Shown one piece after another: positions 28,597 through 38,760 of a stretch of 64,000 nt of DNA. This DNA comes from Amoebidium appalachense (Eukaryota > Ichthyosporea). Each line of letters starts with the position of its first letter. The stretch's first letter is position 1. The position numbers and the translations under genes were made by a program. The notes below the pieces were generated by a model. It was not told where the DNA came from. It saw nothing but the letters and a program-made list of their open reading frames with translations, and ran no database searches. The stretch spans positions 6,039,507 to 6,103,506 of the forward strand of contig CAVNZM010000015.1 in the NCBI GenBank assembly GCA_963693365.1, given 5' to 3'.

Positions 28597-29280
28597 GGGT
28601 TATGGGCCCCTCACGTAATGATTCCATCAAGTTCAAGGTCGACATCCCTCTCTTCACTGGCATTGATAATGATTCAGGCACGGACTACCACACATGGGCC
28701 GAAACCATGTATGTCCAGCTTTCTGGTGCTGGTCTTCTCCACACCATCGCGCCCAGTACGGAGCACCCGGCTACCCGTGAACAGGTCGACACTGCCCGTT
28801 CCTACCTGTGGCAAGCACTCTCGGTTGACGTGCGTTGTATCCTAGGGTTAACACGCACCACCACACCTGCGGAGATATGGTCGGCCCTATCTGCCCACTA
28901 CCTGGAGCAATCTGAGGCCAATCAGTACGACCTTATCGGGCTGTACATGAATTCTACGCCTGAACCTACGGACACCGCGACGAAATACGCCATGAAGCTC
29001 CGCGGCTACGTGCGGCGCCTGGCCGATTACGGCACACAAATTGGTGATGCTCAAGTGCTGACCAAGCTCACCAACGACCTCGGCAAGGTGCCTTACTACG
29101 AAATGCCTGTCATTGCCTACAAGATGACACCCAAGCCTACCGTAATGGGCCTCCTCCAACAGCTACGGGCATATGAGACCAGCCACCCACGTGCACGTGT
29201 GACTACCAGCTCCGGGCCGGCCGCCTTCACCACACGGGCTCCTCAACCTGTCATCTGCCACGGCTGCGGCAAACCAGGCC
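28461..29280 (+). pseudogene. Copia-2 Gag (frameshifted at the zinc knuckle)
   Basis: The frame begins MSDNLQLQQLVQLLEQRL, a coiled-coil-like N-terminus encoded in the LTR, and reads through the PBS as NRVMGP. It then shows the copia Gag core (YHTWAETMYVQLSGAGL, LWQALSVDVRCILGL, EIWSALSAHYLEQSEANQYDL). The zinc knuckle starts CHGCGKPG, but one base is missing around 29280. The expected HIKSQC continues in the next frame. Downstream residues in the original frame (Ala-Thr-Pro rich, to 29669) are out-of-frame translation. Confidence 0.88.
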
Positions 29281-31798
29281 CATCAAGTCTCAGTGCCCCA
29301 ACGGCAACGGCCAACACAGCAACTCTGGCAACAACCGTGCCAGCACCTACCCCAAGGGTTCCTGCGTCAACCACCCACTGTCTACCAGTCACACTACCGC
29401 CATGTGCAAGGGGGGTAACCGTGCCAACGGCCGCAAACCTAAGGGTGGTCCCCTCCCGCCTGGGTCCTGCATCAACCACCCTGCCTCTACTACCCACACT
29501 ACGGCACAGTGCAAGGGGGGGGCTGCCGCTCCCCGGGCTTTCCTCATGTCTAGCAACGACTGTGGCACCAACAAGGTGCTCCTCGACTCTGGAGTCACTG
29601 ACCATGTGTGCCCCCGGCCCGATGTGTTCGTCAACATGCGTGCGGCGCCTTACTCCACGGTCCAAGTAGCCGACAAGGGTGCATGTGCAGTGCTTGGGGT
29701 GGGCGACGTGTTCTTTTCCAGCACCATCGACGGCGTTACTGCGGTGCATCAGCTGACGGATGTACTCTACGTGCCCTCCATCCCCGACACTCTCATCAGT
29801 GTGTTCACGGCATCTACCAACGGCGTTTTACCCCGCTTTGACGCCCGCGGCGGCGTTAAGTTGTGCTACGGCGATCAAATTCTGGCCACCGGCTCGGCTG
29901 TCGGCACCAAGCTGTACCACATGGCGGTGTCTCTTCTGCGCGCGGACACAACCCCGGACGCCCAAACCACCACTGCTCCGCGTATCCTCAAGGTTACTGC
30001 CGACCTCAACACGTGGCACTACCGTCTGGGCCATGCTGGCATTGACGCTGTACGCTCGGTCATCAAGTCTGCAGGCCTGTTGGTGGGTGGCGGTGCCAAG
30101 TCTCCGGGTGTGTGTAAGCCCTGTGCCCTCGGCAAAGCCCACCGTGTTGCCTTCTCCGAATCAACCAGCCAAGCTCCCCGGGTCCTAGCCAAGGTTCACA
30201 GCGACATCAGCGGCCCCTTCCCTCCCACGATCGGTGGTTCTCAGTACTTGGCGACGTTCCACGACGACTTCACCGGCCACACCACGGCCGTGCCCCTCGT
30301 CAAGAAGTCGGACACACTGGCTGCATATGTGACGTACCACAAGGCGGCGGTTACCCAACACGGTGTTCCCATGCAGGTGTTTCAGTCCGACGGGGGGGGC
30401 GAGTACATGGGCACGGCCTTCGGGGACTACAACCGTGAGCACGGCATTCGCCATCAGATCACTACCACCGGCTCTCCTCAACAGAATGGGACTGCCGAAC
30501 GACTGAACCGGACCCTCCTCGACATGGTTCGGGCACTCCTGCAGCAGTCCGGCCTTCCGGTGGGATTCTGGGCCGAGGCAGCTGTGACCGCGGCTTTTAT
30601 ACGCAACATGCTCCCGTCGCGAGCCACCGGCAGCCAATCGTCTCCCGCCCTGCTGTGGACCGGCATTCCTCCCGACTACAGCCGGCTCCGTGTCTGGGGC
30701 TCTCCCTGCTACGTCCATCAACAGGATACAACGAAACTGGCGCCTCGTGCCGTCAAGGGCATCTTCGTGGGCTACCCTCCTAACATCAAGGGCTACAAGG
30801 TCTGGATTCCAGCAGCACACAAGATGACCGTCAGCCGTGACGTGCAGTTCGACGAGGCTGCTATTCTGCACCCCCTCCGTGATGTCCCATCTGATTGGTC
30901 GACCGCACCGGCAATTCATCATTTTTTGGAGTCATCTGATTCGTCAAATCAGCCAGCCAATCACATCGTCCGGAATGATCAGCAATCTGATTCGTCTCGT
31001 CTGTCAGCCAATGGGACAGCGCCGAGTGATCAATTGGACATTCCGATCCTGCCCGAGCCTGCACATCGGCTCCCCCGGATGACCCGTAGTGGCGCTGTGT
31101 ACAACGACCAACGTCGAGGCCCGACTGCCAACGTGGCTGCTGCTACGGCCCCCCTTGCCTCCCAGGCTACGGCTCCTGCATCAACACCCATCAAGGCTTC
31201 CACCATTGTTGTCCCCAAGACTGTCCGGGCTGCACTCAAGAGTCCCCAGCGTCTGAAATGGGAGGAGGCTGCACACCGTGAGCTCAAGGCCCTGGAAGAC
31301 AACGGCACCTTCACCCTTGTGCCCCGTCCAGAGGATGGCTCCACTGTCATTCCGGTCGGCTGGGTCTTTACGGTCAAGCAGGACAACGTCGGCAGCGTCA
31401 CTGCTTTCAAGGCCCGGCTTGTGGCCCGGGGCAACTACCAGCAGCCTGGCCAGGACTATTTCGTCACCGAGTCACCTGTGGCTGCGCTGGCTACCATCCG
31501 GCTGGTTTTGGCTACCTCCGTGGCCCAAGGTCTGCCTCTGCGCCACATCGACGTCAACACAGCATTCCTCAACGGCACCGTCAACGAGACCATCTACATT
31601 GAGCAGCCCCCTGGCTTCGTCAATCCCTCGGCCCCCCATGCTGTCGGCTTGCTCCACAAGGCGCTCTACGGCCTAAAACAGGCACCGCGCCAGTGGTATG
31701 AGGCCCTCCGTGACCATCTCCTCGACCAAGGCTTCATTGTGAGTGCTGCTGACCCGTGCCTGTTCATCAAGAATGCCGGGACCCCAACGTTTATTGCC

Positions 31799-32087
31799 TT
31801 TTGGATTTTGTCCTGGTGCAGAGACTAGCGATCTTGCTAGCCTTGAGATCACAACCTAACCACTGCCGATGGTTGTGATGACGCCAGTAAAGGCGTGCTG
31901 GCTTTTACCCCAGCGAGAAGAGGATGAGAAAAAGATGATCCCGACGGGATTTGAACCCGCGACCCCTCTATCTCCGGTCGAGTGCTCTACCAACTGAGCT
32001 ACGAGATCGGTTAAGATCTCGCAGGCCACCAGCCGATCATGATCTGATTCATGCGATCGGACTGGATAACGATACCATCTTCCAACA
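31799..32087 (-). repeat. Miniature element 3' LTR
   Basis: 289 bp, apparently identical to 32169-32457. It contains the tRNA-like gene at 31936-32008. Confidence 0.9.
31936..32008 (-). tRNA. tRNA-like gene in miniature element LTR, copy 2
   Basis: It has the same 73-nt cloverleaf as 19398-19470, with A box, B box and a downstream T run (minus strand, ~31929-31933). The same anticodon-stem mismatch and C33 are present, so the defect is shared by the family and is not a private mutation. Confidence 0.75.
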
Positions 32088-32168
32088 TCCCCACTCAGGA
32101 CGAATCGCAGAATCAGGTTAGGGTGGACTGCCCCCTCAGTCCCCACTGAACCTCTGTTCATGCTACCA

Positions 32169-32457
32169 TTTTGGATTTTGTCCTGGTGCAGAGACTAGCG
32201 ATCTTGCTAGCCTTGAGATCACAACCTAACCACTGCCGATGGTTGTGATGACGCCAGTAAAGGCGTGCTGGCTTTTACCCCAGCGAGAAGAGGATGAGAA
32301 AAAGATGATCCCGACGGGATTTGAACCCGCGACCCCTCTATCTCCGGTCGAGTGCTCTACCAACTGAGCTACGAGATCGGTTAAGATCTCGCAGGCCACC
32401 AGCCGATCATGATCTGATTCATGCGATCGGACTGGATAACGATACCATCTTCCAACA
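32169..32457 (-). repeat. Miniature element 5' LTR
   Basis: 289 bp. The tRNA-like gene starts 79 bases into the LTR and ends at base 152. The remaining ~137 bases fold into three short hairpins. Confidence 0.9.
32306..32378 (-). tRNA. tRNA-like gene in miniature element LTR, copy 3
   Basis: Identical to copy 2 by eye. Confidence 0.75.
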
Positions 32458-32897
32458 TTGCCCTTGCTGCCTACGTGGATGACTTCACCGTGACGGCCGC
32501 CACTGATGCGCTCATCGACGATTTTTTCACCAAGCTGGATGCTCGTTTCTCTGCCAAGGACCTGGGTCGTCCTACCCTGCTCATCGGGCACACTCTTACC
32601 TGGCTGGAGGACGGGTCTCTGCGTCTGGGCCATCGTCAACACCGACATGTTCACCAAGGCCCTGTCTGCCTCTTTCTTCACCAAGGCCGTGGGGATGCTC
32701 AACATGTGCTGAGCACCCGTCATCAACCAACTGCGCCCTCATACTTCAGGGGGGGGAGAGAGTTGCATCCGACTGTGCAACTACGTGTACCATACTAAAA
32801 TTGAGTAGGGGAATCTTTATTGTCTGTATTTTGTGCACCTGAAGCACTCGAGTTCAGTTGCATTAGTTCATACCACAATTATCCAATTGAGTAGGGG

Positions 32898-33662
32898 TGT
32901 TGGAGTACACTGGTACTCCCGGCTAGCAATGTCTGTTAGAGAAAGTTTCTGAGCAATTGAATAATTGTTTCAACACTCACTCGAGTGCATAGAGCTTTTG
33001 TTTACGGTCATATTCATATATGGTAGTTATATGTTTGAGCCAAAACTGTACCAATGACGAGCTTCACTAGCAACGTGCTAATTGTGCTCATTAATTAATA
33101 TTCCCGGTTCAGATGATGTCATGTCTATATTTGCCACAGGATTCTATTCTTAGAGTGGTAGTGTGCTTTATTCCCGGATATTCTCAGAATATTTTTAGTT
33201 GTGTGAAGTAAGATTTATGTTTAACTGCAATTGGTGTGTTAAACACGTTTATTTGTGTGCTTTAGTGCAAGTTAACTAGCCACTCAACGTGCACAGTTAA
33301 CTTTTATATCTTTAACGACTTGTTTTCATTGTGCTCTCTTTTCGGCCATGCTGTACATGGCCCACCACCAGGGTGCACACGAGGCCACCATGAGGTGGCC
33401 AACGACTATATAAAGCAGTGCCTCCCATGTCACAAACATGGGAAGCAGAACGTTTGATTTACACTTTTCTACTGTCGTTTTCAGTGCACAAAACACATAG
33501 ACAAGTTACCCATCATACACGACACTATGTCTGACAACTTACAGTTGCAGCAACTAGTCCAACTACTGGAGCAGAGGTTGGCCTCACAAGATGCAATCAT
33601 TTCTGACTTACAGAAGGAACAACGTGCACTAGAACTAGCTTCTATGAACACGATGTCCAACA
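32898..33662 (+). repeat. Copia-2 3' LTR
   Basis: 765 bp, with the same start and end as the 5' LTR. It again contains the TATA box and the MSDNLQLQQL coding start (33527). Confidence 0.94.
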
Positions 33663-33667
33663 GTAGC

Positions 33668-34528
33668 CGGGCCCTGCATCTTGTTTTCGGAGATGGCAAT
33701 GTGCAGCTCTCGGCAGAGTTGCAGGAAGGTGGATAGGTGACGTTGGCACTGCTCTTGGGTGGGGGCGACTATAATCCAGTCGTCTACGTAGTGGCGGATG
33801 AGGGTAACACCGTGCTGGTGTGCCAGCCACTGTAGGGTGGCCGCGATCCGTTCCCAGATGGCTGGGCTAGATTTCAGGCCGAAGGGCAGTCTGGTTTCAA
33901 CGTAAAATTGCCCCTGCCATTTGAATGCCATTAAGTGATGGTCTTCTGGTCGGATGGGCATGTGCCGGAAGGCGGCCTGCACATCTGCCACGGCCATGTA
34001 GCAGCCGGGGCCTGCGTCGAGAATGAGCTGGGTGACATCCCGGGCGCGAATGTACTGAAGTTCGTCGGGGTAGGTGATGCTGTCATTGACACTGCTACCC
34101 CGGGGCCAGGAGAGGTGGTGGATTCGACGGTACTTGGGGGGGTTCCCTTTCTTGGTAACGGCGCCGATGGGGGAGGAACGGTGGACCGGAAATTCGTCAA
34201 AGAATTGGGCCGGGGAGAGGGGGCCGCGCAGGTGGCCGAGCGCGACTTCTTTGGCAATATCCGCCGTGATAGCGGCAGCTGCCTCCGGGGTGGTGGGTAG
34301 GTTGGGGCCCACCCGAGAGGTGGAGGGGCCGCGATAGCCGATGTCGACACCGAATTCGACATCGTGGAGGAGTTGTGCGGCGAATGATTGGTCTGGGTAG
34401 GAGGCCAGCAGTTCCCGGAGGCGGGAGGTGTCAATGTGGTGCTGGGGCAGCGGGCGGGCCTCCGGGTCTGAGCCTCGGGGGAAGGGGTGGTTAGCAAGGG
34501 TGGGGCACCCTCGGGGAGATCCCGGCAG

Positions 34529-34565
<37 letters not shown>

Positions 34566-34660
34566 CAGGGCCCCGGGGGGTTAGAGTAGGGCAGCTGGGC
34601 CCGAGGGAGGGTTGACAGGGAGGGCAGCGGGGCCCTGTGCAGGGGAATGTGCCCGAGCAC
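33668..34660 (-). pseudogene. Ngaro-1 reverse transcriptase
   Basis: Coding strand order: a proline-rich leader (poly-C encoded, ~34531-34562), then EVALGHLRGPLSPAQFFDEF, HRSSPIGAVTKKGNPPKYR, HHLSWPRGSSVNDSI, the catalytic aspartate in MAVADVQAAFRHMPI, LPFGLKSSPAIWERI and HYVDDWIIV (33779-33792). This is the RT of DIRS-order elements. The frame is open to the Copia-2 junction, where RT is interrupted, and resumes at 27831. Confidence 0.9.
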
Positions 34661-34953
34661 GCGGGGGTGTGGGCGGACACAGAGGTAGAAGAAGGGGGGA
34701 GGGAGTGCTAGGTGAGTGTAAGGGGGGGGGGAGGCTCGTGGGATGGGGGGGGGAGTAAAATTATGTGCAGTGGCCAGAATAAACGTCTTTGTGTAGGGAC
34801 ATTTATTCTTGACGCGCGCGGGCGCCGTAGTTGGCCTGCGAAATTTTGTACTCAGCCCTATTGGCCCATTCTCCCGAGCTCCGTTTCCTTGTACTCGTGT
34901 GTCCTAGCTCCTAACCCCTATGTTCTAGCTGTGTGTGTGGGTGTGCGCGTAGA

Positions 34954-36127
34954 CTAGGCATTGTGCTTGTAGTCTTTGCGGGGGTGTGTGCCAGAGCAGA
35001 GAGGGCACACGTGGGAGAAGGGGCAGGGCTGCTTAGCGCAGGACCGACCGTTAATGTGGAAATTCCTGCAGTGCGTCGCGGGTAGATCCACGGGTCGGGC
35101 CGGTTTTGCCGGGCCGGGTTGCGGGCCAGGGCGGTTAGGGGTTTGACCCCCGCCGGGCTTGTGGGGCGGCTTAAAGCCGTCAAGACCACAGCCGGGCTTG
35201 GGGTACATGGGGCAGGCCGCGCTGGGGTGGTCGGGGAAGCCACAGCGCTGACATGCGTCCGGGATGAGCAGAGTGGGTGGCAGGAAGAGATCCTGGTGGA
35301 GTTGGGCGAGCAGGTTGGGACACTCGATCGGAGCCCGACCCTGCTGGTGGGCAACGGTACGGGCGTATACGTCATAGTTGTGGATCTGGGCCCACGGGTA
35401 TCGGGTGCTAAGGCGAGTGATGTGCTGAGTCCAAAGGACGTCCTTGTCCGTGGGGAGGCCGAGGTGGTGCTTGGCGGCCATGTAATGGGTCCAAGCTTGG
35501 ATCCAAATGACGAGTGAACGCAGGGGGACGGGTTTGTCATGGCGAAAAGTCTCGATGCTGCCGTCGTCGGCCATGCGCAGCTGCTGACCTTTCTTGGATG
35601 GGGCCAGGAGGGCTGCGGGGGTGAACTTATACAGGTCGACGAAACGATTGGCGCGCAAATCTGCCAGCACATCCGCGGGGGGAAGCGGGAGTGTGCCCGG
35701 CTGAATGTCGCCAGTGTTCTCACCTGTGATGGGGGGCGCAGGCAGGGCAGGTAGGTCTAGGTCAGGGCCGAGATGCAGCCCCGGGGAAACCTCCCCGGGT
35801 GCGGAGGGCGCGGCGGGGGGCGCGGGAGGGTCGCGGTTGGTGAGAGCAGCCAGGACGCCAGCCATCTGGGTGCTGATGGCGGTGAGGGCGGCAAGGACGG
35901 CGTCTTGAGAAGTCATCTGCGGGGACGGACAGCGGGGCGTGAGGGGGGATTTCAGGAGTGGAGGGGAGAGTAGCCGGCGGGTCCGGGTCCGTGGTGGTAT
36001 GGGCCGCTGGAGGCGCGTCAGTGTCCCCGGGAGCGTTGGTCAGCCTGTGGCGGAGGTCGCTGCGGGTCAGGCGCTTAGGTGCCGCGGCAGGGGCGGTGGC
36101 TGAGGCCTGGCGCTTTTTCGGCGGCAT
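34954..36127 (-). pseudogene. Ngaro-1 Gag (frameshifted)
   Basis: The start MPPKKRQASATAP and the later part MTSQDAVLAALTAIS...CQRCGFPDHPSAAC (zinc knuckle C-x2-C-x4-H-x4-C) lie in different frames. Against the intact homologue (46592-47761) there is an extra ACAG-like 4-base insertion at ~35927-35931, which explains the shift. The C-terminus holds a second Cys/His cluster (CPFSHVCPLCSGTH). Confidence 0.88.
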
Positions 36128-36156
36128 GCTGACCGGCGTAGGGAAAGATAGGGAGA

Positions 36157-36493
36157 GTGAAAAGAAAATATAGCTGTAAAGCTGTAGGTGCTAAACACAG
36201 AAGATGTGTTTGTTGCTTGCTGATCTGCTAAAAACTGTCGTGCTTATATACCCAAGGCTACCGAACTGAGCCAATCAAAATCGATCTAGTGTTATGTGAA
36301 ATCTGATCCTGAGCCAATCAAACTTGGTCTAGTGATCTGTGGAATCTGATGTTTTGATCGGCTAATAGGTGCCCGTATGCGGGCCGCCGAACGCGAACTG
36401 CTAAAACACGAAACGAAGCCTGTTGATATCGGACACCCATCCTACGTGTTTACCCAGAAAAATATTTATGTCAATAATTTCCACAAATAAAAC
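36157..36493 (-). repeat. Ngaro-1 A1 terminal repeat
   Basis: ~337 bp, matching A2 (18504-18840) and the A repeats of Ngaro-2. The outer edge AAATAAAAC is followed by CCAAACGG host sequence. TATATACCC is a likely promoter box. Confidence 0.88.
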
Positions 36494-37013
36494 CCAAACG
36501 GAAGAAGCACACAACGACGGTTGCCTCTGAAGACTCGGAAGATGACGGTAGCCAATGACGATATATGAATATATATAGAAGAAAACAACTAGTGTATGTG
36601 TGATGTGTTGGTGGCTAATGATTTATACTGGGGACCACCCAGATAAACACAAGGCATGAACATCTTGTGGACTGATTTATAGACTGGTGGTCAACCAGTT
36701 AAGACACGGGGAATGAGCATCCCGAGGACTAGGTTTAGACTGGCAGTCAACCAGCACGCCATGGCTATAGATAATTATTTATACTGGGACGCCATCCCAG
36801 TTCGACAGATATATAAGTCGAATATAAAAGAAAACCAATATATATGATGGTATATAAATAAACGACGGATGGTGGAGAAGAAATCCCCACTGAAGATGCA
36901 CACACTGAAGATCGATGAAGACAGCAGTAGACTTTCGTTGGGAGGTGTCTCTACACGGTGATGTGTAGACAACTGGCCAGGACCCCAACCTACTTGAAGA
37001 CCACTGTAGATGA

Positions 37014-37047
<34 letters not shown>

Positions 37048-37061
37048 GGGGGGGGGCAGGC
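36494..37061. other. Degraded copia 3' region with iterated small hairpins and a G run
   Basis: This lies downstream of the RNase H fragment on the minus strand. It contains a PPT-like CAGTGGGGA (~36880) and four short hairpins with outer pairs ACTGG/CCAGT at ~36626, 36683, 36738 and 36782. A G run lies at 37018-37046. It is probably a remnant LTR cut by Ngaro-1. Confidence 0.45.
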
Positions 37062-37238
37062 TCAGTCACGAAGACTGAGTGAAGCACGGTGCTGCTCGTG
37101 GGAGGGCCCGGGCAGGGGCTTGGTGAAGATGTCAGCCACGTTGTCTTTGCTGGACACGTAGGTGACGACCACATCCCCACTCTTGATGTAGTCCTTCGTG
37201 TTGTGGTACCGGACTGCAATGTGTTCATCAGCAAACAT
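37062..37238 (-). pseudogene. Copia RNase H C-terminal fragment
   Basis: The coding strand reads HIAVRYHNTKDYIKSGDVVV, then SKDNVADIFTKPLPGPSH and a stop at 37062. It is colinear with the RNase H tail of the copia element at 62894-64000 (YHNTKDYIASGDVVVHYVES). The upstream part is missing. Confidence 0.9.
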
Positions 37239-38130
37239 CTCCCGGCATCTTTTTCCCGTCTCAAACCAGTCTGGGACATCCTAAACCCGTAACCCATCCT
37301 GAACCATACCCTTTGTAACCGTTATTAGTTAGAGATGACTCCAAGCTATCCCTAACCCGTCCGGCTTTAGCAGGCGATATTAAAGACATCTCTGTAAGTA
37401 CGTCCTTAGCATATCTGTAACCCGGCGAAACCCTATCCCGTGTTCCATCTGTTTCCTCCCCCAAGCATATCTTAGAGCCGTCACGGTCTTTGTTATGTCT
37501 TAAACGAATCTATAAAAAGACAATATTTATGAACTTTTACTAAAAAGATATCCCCAGCATATCTGTAAGCTATCGATCAGCCGTCTACAAGAGCGCTTTG
37601 CGATCACCAATATCCATCTTTAATACTACTTTATGTGGTTCAGACGAGCATATATGGCATACTTAACACCTCTTGAAGAATTTGCAGAGATATATTACAG
37701 ATATGTTGTGGTTAACCTAAATGTATCCTTACGATGTAGTTATGTAATATGTTATTTCAGTTTAACACGAGTTGTCGACTTTAGGACGTACTAAAAGCAA
37801 CTCACCGATAGGCTAGGGATATTTTTATTGGTACATAGTGACACAAACAAGATATGCGTGAGACGTATTTACGTCATAATATAGATTCATCATGTCAATT
37901 GAGGAAAAGACACAATTAATATACACTTTAGACGGCTTTAGGACGGCCTACCGTTATATATGGTCGCTCCCATAGATAGAATAATTATATATTCATAGTT
38001 CTGGTAAGAGCACCGGAAGATTTCTTGATGCAATTTTAAAGCCATCTTTCAGGATGTTCTAAAAGTCACACTAAAAAGACCGTCGTCATCCTTAAAGTCA
38101 TCTGTTGGATGGCTGGAGGTTGTCGTGATG
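37239..38130. repeat. Degenerate TCTTAAAG/CTTTAGGA-rich repeat field
   Basis: Short phrases such as TCCTAAACC, TTAAAGACATCT, CTTTAGGAC and TATCTGTAA recur without a fixed period. A similar field occupies 52400-53340 and, inverted, 55430-56060. No coding. Confidence 0.5.
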
Positions 38131-38182
38131 ATATCTTAAACCCCCACCTCCCTCCTCCTCCCCCCCCCCCCCCCCACCCCAC

Positions 38183-38760
38183 ATGAACCTTTGACGATCG
38201 ATGACGACGATGAGGTGCCAGACCCACAGGGTCTTTTCCTGGGGACCACCACCCACCCCACATGAACCTTTGACGATCGATGACGACGACGAGGTGCCAG
38301 ACCCACAGGGTCTTGCCTCCATACTTTATTTACCTTAACAGGACAAAGAGCCGGTACCCACCTATGGGTGCTAAACATGCACATGATCATTCATGTGCTA
38401 TAACTTGAAGAGCAACACAGAAACGAAACACGGAAACAACAGCAGCCATAGGACAAAGAGCCCCAGACCCACAGGGTCTTGCCTCCATACTTTATTTACC
38501 TTAACAGGACAAAGAGCCGGTACCCACCTATGGGTGCTAAACATGCACATGATCATTCGTGTGCTATAAGAGCAACACAGAAACGAAACACGGAAACAAC
38601 AGCAGCCATAGGACAAAGAGCCCCAGACCCACAGGGTCTTGCCTCCATACTTTATTTACCTTAACAGGACAAAGAGCCGGTACCCACCTATGAAACGAAA
38701 AACGGAAACAACAGCAGCCATAGGACAAAGAGCCGGTACCCACCTCTAGATGATAACGTA
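38183..38760. repeat. Tandem repeats of ~90 bp and ~165 bp
   Basis: Bases 38183-38315 hold two copies of a unit containing ACATGAACCTTTGACGATCG and GTGCCAGACCCACAGGGTCT. Bases 38306-38735 hold about two and a half copies of a ~165-bp unit with CCATACTTTATTTACCTTAA, GAGCCGGTACCCACCTATG and CGGAAACAACAGCAGCCATA. The last copy is truncated. Confidence 0.85.

Larger units (their letters stand above)
31799..32457 (-). mobile_element. Miniature LTR retrotransposon (TRIM-like) with a tRNA-like gene in each LTR
   Basis: The element is 659 bp and is flanked by the 5-bp duplication TTGCC (31794-31798, 32458-32462). Excision restores the Copia-2 RT frame (TFIA-LAAYVDD). On the minus strand: LTR (32457-32169), PBS TGGTAGCATGAAC immediately after it, an 81-bp internal region, PPT GAGTGGGGA, LTR (32087-31799). 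The two 289-bp LTRs appear identical, so insertion is very recent. LTR ends are TGTTGG and CCAAAA. The PBS start TGGTAGCA matches the complement of a eukaryotic initiator tRNA 3' end. It has no coding capacity. The PPT and LTR start (AGTGGGGA, TGTTG) are the same as in the copia element at 61475-64000, a candidate autonomous partner. Plant Cassandra TRIMs carry 5S rRNA in their LTRs; here the cargo is a tRNA. Confidence 0.88.
29281..32711 (+). pseudogene. Copia-2 Pol (protease, integrase, RT; RNase H mostly deleted)
   Basis: In the shifted frame: protease VLLDSGVTDHVCP (~29580); WHYRLGHAGI...CKPCALGKAH; integrase KVHSDISGPFPP, QSDGGGEY and NGTAERLNR; RT PTVNW-type core with HIDVNTAFLNGTVNETIYI and LYGLKQAPRQWYE. 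At 31798 the frame is cut by the miniature element and resumes at 32463 (LAAYVDDFTVTA, catalytic YVDD intact). After LTWLEDGSLRLG the sequence jumps to the RNase H tail (NTDMFTKALSASFFTKAVGM, another frame, stop at 32711). This indicates an internal deletion. Confidence 0.88.
27832..33662 (+). mobile_element. Copia-2: defective Ty1/copia element, interrupted by the tRNA-bearing miniature element
   Basis: Two 765-bp LTRs (27832-28596, 32898-33662; TGTTGGAGTAC to TGTCCAACA) are flanked by 5-bp duplications GTAGC (27827-27831, 33663-33667). Sister Ngaro sequence at ~41735 shows the empty site. The LTRs differ at roughly 1% of positions by eye. PBS GGGTTATGGGCCC follows the 5' LTR, and PPT-like GAGTAGGGG precedes 32898. 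It has a Gag frameshift, most of RNase H is deleted, and a 659-bp insertion sits in RT. Confidence 0.93.
18283..36493 (-). mobile_element. Ngaro-1: tyrosine-recombinase (DIRS-order) retrotransposon, nested by two copia elements
   Basis: Read on the minus strand the order is A1 repeat (36493-36157), gag, RT, RNase H, tyrosine recombinase, B1 (18930-18841), A2 (18840-18504), B2 (18371-18283). This split-direct-repeat plan, with no methyltransferase domain, is that of Ngaro/PAT-type YR retrotransposons, which integrate by recombination without target duplication. Copia-1 (19309-26261) splits the recombinase gene. Copia-2 (27832-33662) splits the RT-RNase H gene. Removing both, with one copy of each 5-bp duplication, restores colinearity with the related element at 39154-48128. 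Gag and recombinase frames are broken, so the copy is dead. Confidence 0.9.

Noticed and set aside
31936-32008. Functional serine tRNA gene
   Set aside because: Anticodon stem mismatch, C at position 33 and no long variable arm, plus location inside LTRs. Reported as tRNA-like only.
31799-32457. Simple tandem pair of tRNA-derived SINEs
   Set aside because: A single 5-bp duplication surrounds the pair, the copies are in direct orientation, and PBS- and PPT-like sites sit exactly at the inner LTR edges. LTR anatomy fits better, although the tRNA part could originally derive from a SINE.
37270-37460. Telomere-like CCCTAAC/AACCC words
   Set aside because: The words are irregular (CCCGTAACCC, CCCTAACCCG) and non-tandem. 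They belong to a degenerate repeat field.
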